A program made the position numbers and the translations under genes. Of a stretch of DNA of 64,000 bases, positions 1 through 12,011 are shown in pieces. Origin of the DNA: Rapana venosa. Lineage: Eukaryota > Mollusca > Gastropoda > Neogastropoda > Muricidae. The DNA lies in NCBI GenBank assembly GCA_028751875.1, contig CM054145.1:46587807-46651806 (forward strand). The letters are read 5' to 3'. Under the pieces are notes generated by a model. That model ran no database searches. It was given only the letters and a program-made list of their open reading frames with translations, and had not been told where the DNA came from. The first letter of the stretch is position 1. Each line of letters starts with the position of its first letter.

Positions 1-151
1 AGAGAATCGTGGGTGTTGGGTTTTTGTTTTTTGGGGTTTTTTTGTTGCTTTGCTCAATCCTGGCAAAAATTTACTGAAGAAAAGAGAATCATGGAACAAC
101 TTTCATTGCTACATATTTAATTTCTGTTTCGGTTTGGTGTTTTTTTGACAG
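1..151 (+). other. Intron 3' end
   Basis: This is T-rich intron ending in a good acceptor, a T-run followed by GACAG at 147-151. The upstream exon of the IAP gene is outside the window. Confidence 0.7.
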
Positions 152-305
152 TTGGTGACATACGATGAGCTGGGAATCTTCACCCAACAGCCGAAACGGC
201 CAGACATGGTGGTGAAAAGCGTGCGTGTCAACACCTTCGAGAGGTGGCCTCATACTGAGTCTCACCCCGCTGAAGAAATGGCCGAGGCAGGATTTTATTA
301 CACAG
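152..305 (+). CDS. IAP exon 1 (visible): N-terminal half of BIR domain
   Basis: The exon is 154 nt, with an acceptor after GACAG and a donor at 306 (ACACAG|GTAGGG). It reads open from LVTYDELGIF to AGFYYT and ends in phase 1. The second half has the BIR signature order R-x2-TF-x2-WP, then a helix with AEEMAEAGFYYT, the segment before the zinc-binding CxxC. The preceding residues (ELGIFTQQPKRPDM) resemble the linker before a C-terminal BIR. The zinc ligands are in the next exon, so the domain is split in two. Confidence 0.92.
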
Positions 306-1408
306 GTAGGGATGGTGTATTGTATGTGTCCGCTGTATGTTTGGCTGCGATTACTTCCATGTTTATTTCCCCCCCCCCCCCCCCGCCTTTTATTCATTCA
401 TTATAGATGTAGTAAAAAGTCTTTTTTGTGATGTTCTACAGACGCTTTAAAAAAAAAAAAAATCGGAGGGCATTTTGGTGATGATATTTAGATGATTATC
501 AATAATGAGAAGATGAAATTTGAATTGTGTAATATCTTGTTTAAAAAGAAAGTAGAATGATTTCACATGTCATTTGCATGGTAAACACTACTACATCTAC
601 TAAACAAAACGATAACAAAGTTCTAAACAGCATGAGAAAAGATTATTGCAAAAGCAGAAAGGATATTTTTTTCCTTACAGAAAAAAGGGAAAAAAAAATG
701 ACAGAAATCTGTGATGATTTTCATTCTTTTTTTTTGCCGACCTGATCTCTACTTGGCCTTCAGATGCTATTACCTCACATCAATAATAAAAGAGTTTCAG
801 AAATTAATATCATTTGTCCTTCCCTCATAACATGTATACCTGGGGGACGGGATAGCCTAGTGGTTAGAACATTGCGCTCGCAATCTGACAACCCGGGTTG
901 GATTCCCGTTCAAGGGGATAAATCCCCTGGAGTTAACATCAGTGCAGACTCCACTCTCCCCAAAAGTCCTTCGAAAGAGACTATAAACCGAGGTCCAGTG
1001 TGCGAACACATGCAGAACATCTTGCGCACATGTTAAATCCTGTTCCGCTTTTTGTAAGAGTAGGCCATTGTGTGCCGGTGGGAACAGATGACAGAATTTA
1101 CAAAACTGCATACACACGGGGACTGGATGTAAAAAAAAAGTACATTAGTGCTTATTCCATTATCCTCAATATAAAAAAATAAAATAAAAATATATATATT
1201 TCCGTCTCTCCATCTCCAGATAAAAAAAATGGGATACTTGGTAAAAGTACTTGAAATGGTAAAAATACTGTGTTTTATATATCATTCTATATATACACTA
1301 TATGCCCTAAACTCACAGGAATAACACTGCTGGGCATCTGCTGCATCCTGGCCCATGTCCAGCTGTCTTGATTTTGTCATGCCACCCTATCCAGATGGAC
1401 AGGGACGG

Positions 1409-1452
<44 letters not shown>

Positions 1453-4400
1453 CTGACGATCTTGGGCAGCTCTCCCTCACTTTAATCCAGTTCAGGCACA
1501 AGTCAGGACTTCACCCCCACCCTGGCCATCTTGCCGGGTTACTGCTGGCAGGGGTCCCGTGGTCAACATCATCGACGGTGACAGCAGAAGTCTCCTTTGG
1601 TGCCTGGAACGTGCGCGCCCTTTTGGACCGTGCAGGGACCGGACTATCTGAGAGATGGACGACCTTCAGTGCCAGCGAACGAGTTCGAGTGCTTCAGTGA
1701 AATTTGTGTGGCAGAGGAAGGACATCTGACAGAGCAGTCTGCCTGCTGGCTACACTACACATTCTTCTGGATTGGACGTGGACACAGCAAGTGACACGAG
1801 GCAGGAGCTGGATTTGCCATCAAGACGAACATGGTCAACAGGCTGGCAGCTTGTCCAAGAGGATCAGCAGTCGATTGACCACCTGCAGCTTGGAAACTAC
1901 AAGAGAAGTGCCAGGAACAGAACAGAAGGTCAGACTCTACATCACCTTTGTGGATCTGACAAAAGCATTTGGCCCTGTTTGCCGTGAGGGGCTGTGGAGG
2001 ATCATGATCAGGTTCGCGTGCCCCACCCTGTCCTTCGCGAGGGTCCAGCACTTCCATGGTGGCATGAATTCCGAGAGTGTGGGATGACGGCGTGTACTCC
2101 CAGCCCTTCCCCACACCAACGGAGTAAAGCAGGGCTGCATGCAGGCTCCTATCCTGTTCAGCATGACATTCTCCGCAGTGCTGACAGATGCCTTCCAAGA
2201 CGGAAACGTCGCTGTTGGCTTTTGTTCCTGTACTGATGGTAAACTCTTCAACCTTCAGACTGCAGGCACAAAAAAACCAAAGTACAATCATGAAGACACA
2301 GCCTGCGACTTCTTTTTTGCTGAAGACTGCGCGCTTAATGCCAATACCTGGCCTGGCCTGCAGGAAAGTGTGGACCTGTTCTCTAAAGCCTGCGCCGACT
2401 TTGGCCTCACAAGGTTCACCACAAAGACTGAAGTCCTGCACCGACCAGCACCTGCAGTGCCCTACACAGAACCTTACATTACCATCAATGGCCAGAGACA
2501 AGCGGTTGCAGACAAGTTCGTCTACAGAACTCTGTCACGCTCCACCACCATTGATGAGGAAGTGGCCACTCTGATAGGGAAACAAATACAGTTGCAGACC
2601 AAAAGAGAAAAAAAAGGGTGGCGCTGCTCTTGTGGCGATGCGCTCTCCCCCGGGAGAGCAGCCCGAATTTCACGCAGAGAAATCTCGTGACTTACAGTGG
2701 TATAAAATATTAAAAAAATTTTTTTTTTTAAATACAGAATTGTCAGAGCCAGCACAACCTTCATCAGACTGAAGGGACAAAGTCTGGGAGTGATGAGGAC
2801 TGCCGCTAGACACCAAACTCAAAGTGTACAAAGCAGTCGTTCGACCACACCTGCCTGCTCTATGTGTGCACAATGTGGACAGTCTACAGCCGGCACGCTA
2901 AACAGCCCCATGCTTTCCTCTGGAGATGCCTCAGGATCCTGCATGCTCCGTGTCAAGCGGCAAGACAGGGACCCAGACGCTGAAGTGCTCCGGTGTGCCG
3001 AGACGGAGAGCATCCCTGCTGTGCTGTCAGCTCTGGTGGGCTGGCCACGTTCACCGCATGGACGACTGTCACCTCCCATAGAGACTGCTCTGTGGCGAGC
3101 TGTTTACAGGCAAACGCTCACTCTGCAAACCAAAGAAACTCTACAAAGACGGTCATGCTGAAGGAGTCGCTCATGCTTTGTGACATCCCCCCATTCCGCC
3201 CGGGAAGTGGCTGCTGGTGATCCCTTGTCAGATCTGGAGGGTCTGAGTTGGAAGAGAGACTCATCAAGGACAAAGAACAGAGACGCCAGAAAAGGAAAGA
3301 CGGTGAGAGCTCCTCCACCTCCCAGCTTGGTTCAGCCCCCAGCATCCCCTGTTCCCCTCTGCAACAGACATTTCCGAGTGAAGATTTACCTCATCATCAC
3401 CATGAATGTATGTTAGTCCGTCGTTTTTGACGATGACCTCCAAAACAGCAGAGGAGTCAGCTGCTGTTTTGGAAATTGGGCAGAAATTTGATTATAGTGG
3501 AGATGCCTTGCCCACAGTACATCCTCACTCTCTCGGCCAAGTGGGCATAAGGACAGTCAGCGTTGGAGATGTTCTCCAAAGGCCAACAAGCCCCCAGGGC
3601 TGCAGCACATAAGGACTGTGCGAGTCAAGCCTCCTAGTCAGAGAGTCATAGTCGATCACTAAAGACTAAGCTGTAAAGTGGAATTCCATGAGTGAAAAAG
3701 CCACTGGTCATACAGCCTCTCACTTTGCTGTTTACCCCAGCGTCAATGGTTTAATCAAGAACTGTGATAAACCCCATAATAATAATAATAATAGTAATAA
3801 TAATGATAGTAATAATAATATAAATGGAATTTATATAGCGCTATATCTTGTAAAAACAAATCAAAGCGCTTGCATCCGTTCCACTCTCCACACATGCAAC
3901 AACAATGATTAACAGTTTTAACAAATTCAGATACACACAAACGCAGCGTGCGCGCACACACACACACACACCACACACATTATACACGGTTATATGCTTC
4001 AGCAGGGTGATGGGAAATTGGCCATTGAAGGCAAGGACAGATAATTATGAGATGAAACTATAGGGGGAAGTCTAAGGTTTGAAATAGGTATGTCTTGAGG
4101 CAGGATTTAAAAGTGTCATCAGTCATCTTCACAACCCCCCCCCCAGGTCATTTTCACCTGTGATGGACGAAAAGAAGAAGAAGAAGATAATGGTATAGAA
4201 AGATAGATAGATAGATACATACATATAAAACACAGTTATGTAATATATTGTATATGTATTAATGAAGAACTGTGAAGTATCAATTGAACATAGATTAGGA
4301 CACAATCTAGCGATTCTCAGAAGCTGGAACTTGGCTGCCTAGAATTATGGTGAGGTGTTTGAAAACAAGGCATGCACAACACTTTTATCATGACATCCAA

Positions 4401-4934
4401 TGTGTGTACTACTCTCGCTGTGATTCATTCCCAGGCGTGATGAGTGAGGCAGACAGAGTGCATGTTCTGGGTGACCACTAGGGTGCTCAAGATGGAGAAC
4501 GCTCAACAACATCAGCAACAACAGAAACAACAACAGCAACAACAAAAGCAACAACAGAAACAACAACAGCAGAAACAACAACAAAAGCAACAACAGAAAC
4601 AACAACAGAAACAGCAACAACAACAATAGCAACAACAACAACAACAACAGAAACAACAACAGAAACAACAACAGCAACAACAACAATAGCAACAACAGAA
4701 ACAACAACAGAAACAACAACAGCAACAACAACAATAGCAACAACAGAAACAACAGCAGAAACAACAACAGAAACAACAACAGCAACAACAACAATAGCAA
4801 CAACAACAATAGCAACAACAGAAACAACAACAGCAGAAACAGCAACAACAACAACAGCAGAAACAACAACAACAGCAGAAACAACAGAAGCAACAACAAC
4901 AGAAACAACAACACCACCACCACCCACCACCACC

Positions 4935-4965
<31 letters not shown>

Positions 4966-5783
4966 TTGTCACAAAGTTTGCTAAGCTTCGAACACGGCAT
5001 CGCACCACTTGTCATCGTTACAATGGCCACACATCAAGGGGCTTTGTGGCTTACCTCATGAGGTGATGATGACGGCCCGCAGGTCACGAGGACCTGGTCC
5101 GATGCTTCCACTGCAAGGGGGGCCTGAAGACGTGGGAGCGGTCGGACAAGCCCTGGGTGGAACACAGCCGCTGGTTCCCCCGCTGCCCTTTTGTCCGCTT
5201 GGCCAAGGGCCCGAAGTTTGTTGACGCCGTGCAGAAGCTGAACAACCCCCAGACCAGACCTGCGGTGAGGAGGCTTTGGACATTTTTGGGGGGAGAAGGA
5301 GGACGAGGGGGGTGGGGTGGGGTGGGGTGGGGGTGTGGGGTGGGGTGGTGGTGGGGTGGGGTGGGGGGAGAAGGATGCAAGAAGGGGTGGGGAGTAAGTG
5401 TGGGGGTGGGGAGGTATTGAGGTAGGGTTTATGTGGAAAGAAAAGGAAGGTGGGGTTGGGGTTGGTGATTTTTTTTTTGGGGGGGGGAGGGGGGGGGGGG
5501 TTGGGGGGGGGTGGAGCTTTTTGTTGGGGGGAATGTTGATGTATAATGACCACAAGACTGTACTAAACAGTTGTTGGAAATTTGTGTGTTTGATATTTTG
5601 TTTTTCTATACATAGACCTTAACACAAACTTTGTGGATGTTTTTTTGGAGGGGGTGGGGGTGGGGGGAGGGGTGATAAAGTGGTGGAGATCACGTTTGGG
5701 GGAATATCATTGTGTCATAACCACTTGACTGTACTAAAATGTTGTTGGAAAGCTGCATGCTTTATATTTTGTTTATATATATA

Positions 5784-5831
<48 letters not shown>

Positions 5832-8800
5832 CCTTAACACGAACTTTGTGGATGTTCTTTTTTATTTTTTTATAATCTTCATTCTGCTGAAAGCTGTTTT
5901 CTAAAGGAAATCCTTGCTACATACAGGCTTGAACCGTGGCCTGATAGGCTTGCATGTGTGCTGTTGATTTTTTTAGCTTGAAGTGTTTGATGTGCTCTAC
6001 TTGCAGATCTCAGAAGAGGATGTGGAGAGAGAGATCCGTAGGATGGAGGATGAGGAAAGGCTAGGCTGTAAGTTGCAGATGGTCTGCTTTTCCTTTCAAC
6101 AACACAGTTCTGTGGTGTGTGTACCTGTCTAGTTTTGACCCGAAGCATGTGGCTTTAGAAACCTGATGCCCAGTTTGTTTTGTTGTTTTCTTTTCCAGAT
6201 TTTCATATAAAAAGCATATGGAAATGATGGTAGAAGATCGTGTGGTTAGTGTAAAAAGTTTAGTGTCGCGGAATACCATCAGAGTGACCCGTTTGGCAGT
6301 GCAGGACCTCTTCTTGCTGGTCTCCTGATGGCGACTTAACAGTGTCAGGTTTGTGTGGAGAGCTGGCTCCTGAGATGTGACAGAATGAGACTGGATGGTG
6401 TGATATCTTCAGTTTAACGTCTATTCACATTTAGTGATTTTAGACAGAAAAAAGTACTCTAAACAAGAGAACACAAACAATAATAGAAAAGTGTCAGATA
6501 ACGGTACTTAATAAAAACTAACTTTAACATACTACAAAAATTGAATTATCGGACTTCTTATCAATCCTAACACAATGTCCAACAGTAACAATGGTTCAGA
6601 CAAAATCTGATCCAGTGACAAACTTGGTACAGCGGGTAAAAATGCTTTTAAATGTCCACAATCAAAAACAACATGACTATTGGTAATCTTCTCCCCACAA
6701 ATACAGTTTACATGATGGTGTGTTCTTTTAGTGAGGTTGTAGCCAGCAGCATGGAAGTAGCAGTACTGGGACTCTATGGAAGATAGCTTGATTTATTTTT
6801 CTTCGTCTTCATCTTCGTCGAACACTCGGACACACTGCCGTTTAAGCACCTGACAAGTCAGGCCCAGTGCATTTGACTGCGGCGTGGGGGAGGTTCTTGC
6901 CCTCCACGCTTTCAGTCATAGCAGGCCTGCTCTTCTAAAAGAAAAAAAAAGTGGATGGGATTCTGCTGGGTGCACAGGTGGAAGGGACAGCCTAGTGGTT
7001 AGAGTGTTGCGCTCGTAATACGTCAGCCTGGGATCAAGTCCACATTCCTGTCACCACCGAGACTGTGCCCGTTCAAGGGAATTTTGCCCCTGGAGTTAAC
7101 ATCAGTGCTGACTCCTCTCCCCCCCAAAAGTCCTTCGTATGAGACTATAAACTGAGGTCCCGTGTGTGAATGTATACAGAAAGTCTTGCATACATGTTAA
7201 AACCCATTATGCCTTTTCAGAAGAGCAGGTCATTTGTGTTAATAAGTACAGACAAAAGAATACATGTATATAAAAATATGCACACTGCAGTTGTGTTTAG
7301 ACATAATCCTTGAAGTTGGAATGTGGGTATCTTAACGTTGGGTATAAACAATTGCAAGCAAAAATCTCACCATTTGTAAATGCAGCAAACTCCTTGAAAC
7401 ATAAAGAGTTGAGGCTGCAAACTCCTCTGAAACACAAAGAATTGAGGCTACAAATTCATTGAAATATACAGAGTTGAGGCAGCAAAATCCCCAGAAACAC
7501 ACAGATTTGAGGCAGCAAACTCCCCTGGAACATAAAAAAGTTGAAGCAGCAGACTCATTGCAACACAGAGTTGAGGCAGCAAACTCCCTTGAAACACAAA
7601 GAGTTGAGGCAGCAAACTTACTGAAACAAAGAGTTGTGGCAGCAAAATCCCCTGAAACACAAATAATTGAGGCTGCAAACTCCCCTGAAGCACAAAGGTT
7701 TGAGGCAGCAAACTTTACAGAGTTGAGGCAGCACACTCCCTTGAAACAGAGAATAGAGGTGGCAGACTCATTGAAACACAGAGTAGAGGTAGCAAACTTC
7801 CCTGAAATATAAAGATTTGAGGCAGCAGATTTACTGAACCACAAAGGGTTGAGGCAGCAAACTCCCCTGAAACACAAAGAGTTGATGCAGCAAACTTACT
7901 GAAACACAAAGAGTTGTGGCAGCAAACTTACTGAAACACAAAGAGTTGATGCAGCAAACTTACTGAAACACAAAGAGTTGATGCAGCAAACGTACTGAAA
8001 CACAAAGAGTTGAGGCAGCAAACCTACTGAAACACAAAGAGTTGATGCAGCAAACTTACTGAAACACAAAGAGTTGATGCAGCAAACTTACTGAAACACA
8101 AAGAGTTGATGCAGCAAACTTACTGAAACACAAAGAGTTGAGGCAGCAAACTTACTGAAACACAGTTGATGCAGCAAACTTACTGAAACACAAAGAGTTG
8201 AGGCAGCAAACTTACTGAAACACAAAGAGCTGATGCAGCAAACTCCCCTGAAACACAAAGAGTTGAGACAGCAAACTCCCCTGAAACACAAAGAGTTGAT
8301 GCAGCAAACTTACCGAAACACAAAGAGTTGATGCAGCAAACTTACTGAAACACAAAGAGTTGATGCAGCAAACTTACGGAAACACAAAGCTGAAACACAA
8401 AGAGTTGAGACAGCAAACTCCCCTGAAACACAAAGAGTTGAGACAGCAAACTCCCCATAACAATTTTTTAACCTGCAGGGTTGAGGTTGAAACTCCCCTG
8501 AAATACAAAGGGTTGAGGTTGAAACTCCCCTGAAATACAAAGGGTTGAGGTTGAAACTCCCCTGAATAATTGTTTAACCTGCAGGGTTGAGGTTGAAACT
8601 CCCCTGAAATACAAAGGGTTGAAGTTGAAACTCCCCTGATATACAAAGGGTTGAGGTTGAAACTCCCCTGAAATACAGAGGGTTGAGGTTGAAACTCCCA
8701 TGAATAATTGTGCAGGGTTGAGGTTGAGTCTCCCCTGAATTACAAAGGGTTGAGGCAGCAAACTCCCCTGAATAATTAACGTGCAGGGTTGAGGTTGAAT

Positions 8801-11800
8801 CTCCCCTGAAAAATACTTAGGGTTGAGGTTGAAACTCCCCTGAAACACAAAGGGTTGAGGCAGCAAACTCCCCTGAAATACAAAGGGTTGAGGTTGAAAC
8901 TCCCCTGAAATACAAAGGGTTGAGGCAGCAAACTCCCCTGAAATACAAAGGGTTGAGGCAGCAAACTCCCCTGAAATACAAAGGGTTGAGGTTGAAACTC
9001 CCCTGAAATACAAAGGGTTGAGGTTGAAACTCCCCTGAAATACAAAGGGTTGAGGTTGAAACTCCCCTGAAATACAAAGGGTTGAGGTTGAAACTCCCCT
9101 GAAATACAAAGGGTTGAGGCAGCAAACTCGCCTACACAATAAATAGTCAAACACAGAAGGTTGAAGCAGCAAACCCTGTCGCATCATTTGAACACAAAGG
9201 GTTCAGGCTTCAGCCTGTCCTCTCCTGTTAGTATTGCTTAGTGGAGGTTGAGATGTATGATACCTCCCTCACACACATGCATCATTGCAGCATCCAGTCA
9301 GATGAGCTCTTTGCCCATTGTCCCTCTTTTCTCAAGACTTCCCTGCTTGCTGAGTGATGGTGTTGGAAAATGAGTAAGCTTCTTCAGTTAATGCACTACG
9401 ACCTCACAATAGGAATTCATTCGGGTTTTTTTTTGGTCTGGATTTTTACGCACTTGTCTTTATCCAGGGCTCCGTCTCCTTGAGGGGGCGGCATCCTGGT
9501 ATTCCATGTCAACCACAAGCCACTGCCCAGGAATCGTTTGTGCTTGCTTTCCTGACCTTAAGGAAGCTGCACACCTGACTTGAGTCAAGGTGGTATCCTT
9601 GTTCTTATCATTATTCATAATGTAGCTATGCTCCGGTGTTGGCGAGAACGCAGAATCTGTGTGATCGTGTATGTGGAGTGAAGTACGCGTGAAGAAGACT
9701 GGCCTGCATGAACGCCATGTTTTTTCGACCTTGAAATTCCTGTAGATGATGATCATCAGCCCAGACATTCTTTGGGTTGACTCTTCTTGCATTCATTTCT
9801 GTTGATAACCTCTTCCTTGTAAACCAAGCGATTTGATTCTTTTGACAGCAGACCTGGCTTTTCAAGCACGCAAGGCATCGCAGGGCTACCCTCAGTCCAA
9901 TCCACATGTGACGTTGCATGTATGGTGTATGTGTAAACAAGGCACTCGCGCATAAGGTAGAACATGGCCCAGCCCAAAAAGCTCTGTCATTTATTGATAA
10001 AAGCTGAGTTCTGAGGCCTACACTAAAATGTTGGTATGTTGTTAAATGCTGTGTTGAGATTGTCGTCAGCCATGATGAGTTTTGAGCATAATATCTGCAC
10101 TGTCCTTCGAAGTCAGAGTATGGCTGCCTATGTGGTATGGTACTTGAAAACAGTCATACACGCAAACTTCTCATCCATTGGGTATTTTCAATCTCGGTGA
10201 TTCTCAGGTGGGATGAGTGAATGAAGAGTGCTTATTCTGGGTGACCCCCTTGATGTTAAGCCGAGGAACACAACAACAACAACAACAGGTGGAAGCAAAT
10301 GTAACAAATGTGGAAATTAACCACTATGGTATGTAGAATTTAAAGTCAAAAGGCACAAGTTAACTGTCAAGCAGGCAAAGGCATTATAAAAGCCAGAGGG
10401 TTACACTGCTGTTTTGTCTTACTGTCACAAACAGGATCAAACATTCAGGTTCTTCGTCTGTCTGCGTGGTTTCTTCTTCTTCTTCTTCGAACACTCAGAC
10501 AAAAACTATTGTTGTCTCTCATGGGAACAAAACTACGTTGCACCTGCTGTCAAGCGCCTAACAAGTCAGGCCCAGCACATCCGACTTCAGCATGGGAGAG
10601 CACTGTTATCTTTGAAGCCTTTCTGGGGAAAAAAAAGGCAGGAGAATGGACCAAGAAGGCAGAAAACATTCAAGAAGGAGGTGACAGGAAGAAAAGGAAC
10701 AAGGCAGAAACAAAGAGAGGGATAGAAAAGGGAATTCCTAGCACAGAATTTCCAGAAGGTGGGGATGCTGTTGATACTGGCAGGCCCCCGGCATCCTCAC
10801 AGGGGGAGTCTGTATGATTTGACAAGGGCAGTTTTCTTGTGTGTTTGTTTTCTTTGAAGAAGGAAACAAGCAATGATGTTGACATCTTTTTTCAGTTGTT
10901 CATCGATCATCATTGTTGGTTTTAAAAAAATTTTTTTTTACCTGTAGACTGAATGGGTCAATGGTTTTTGCAATCAAAATTTTGATAAAGGCTGTGGGTT
11001 TTTTTATGCAGGTGTGCCCCAAAGTGAGAATGTGGCTACCTTAAAGGTGGCCAGACATGGTGATGTATGCTAAATCCCACCATGGCAAACCCTGGAGCTC
11101 TGGCCAAGGAATTGAAGGGGGAGGGGGGAATTATACAGATAAAATGAATTCAGTTATTTGGTTGTTTTATTTTCTGTTATTGTAATTTTATCATCATTTG
11201 CATTCAGTTGTAGTGTTGTTGTTGTTGTTGGTGGTGGTTTTTTTATTGTGTGTTTTTTTTTTCTTGTTTAAATTCAGTTCACATGTTGGAAAGACGCAAA
11301 AACCTGAAAGGAAGGATGAGTGGTGAGATTGTAAACAGAGGCTCCTTGTATGGTATGCATTTTATGCATGTTAAACAACCTGGGGCAAAAATGGTTCTTG
11401 ATAAGTTGTGGAATCCGGCTCTTGTTAGCCCTCAAATAATCGAATACTCCCGAAAGAAAAAAAGGCCTCTAAGAAAGAAGAACAAGGAAAAAAAAGGTGG
11501 CCTGTTCTGTACAACTATGGGGGCAGAATCTTACTGAAGAGAGCATTTTAAACCTCATACGGAAACTGTCACTTTTAAAATTCCACTGCCGTTTGTTATG
11601 TATAACTCTTTATGAATCAAAGCTTGCTTTACAATTTTCACATAAATGAACAAAATGAAAAGAACCCCCCCCCCCCCCGTATCATTGTCCTTCCCTTACA
11701 ATCTAACGTGTTAGAAAAAAAAAATTATTGAATTGTTTTCAAACATGCAGAGCAACCATGCAGCGGCCCTTGAATATGCAAATGTATGTAAACAAGGATG

Positions 11801-11979
11801 GTGCGTTATTTATGGACAGTGACCTCGGGTGTGACGCTGCTCAGTGCCATCCCACCCCCGTCCCCAGACAGCGACCCTACCCTAGGGCCCCTGGCCAGAG
11901 CAGCCCTGCGTATCGACGCTGATATTACCGAGGCCTCTTTGACAGGTAAACTTGGTGTCTGTGGAAGGGTTTTGCTCTG

Positions 11980-12011
<32 letters not shown>

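Noticed and set aside
4345..5030. Long poly-Leu, poly-Val, poly-Cys and poly-Gln open frames
   Set aside because: They are translations of the CAACAG/CAACAA array in different frames and change frame between the two duplication copies.
7378..9230. Regular direct repeats of about 33 bp that could suggest a CRISPR array
   Set aside because: Units follow each other head to tail without unique spacers, there are no cas genes, and the context is an animal intron.
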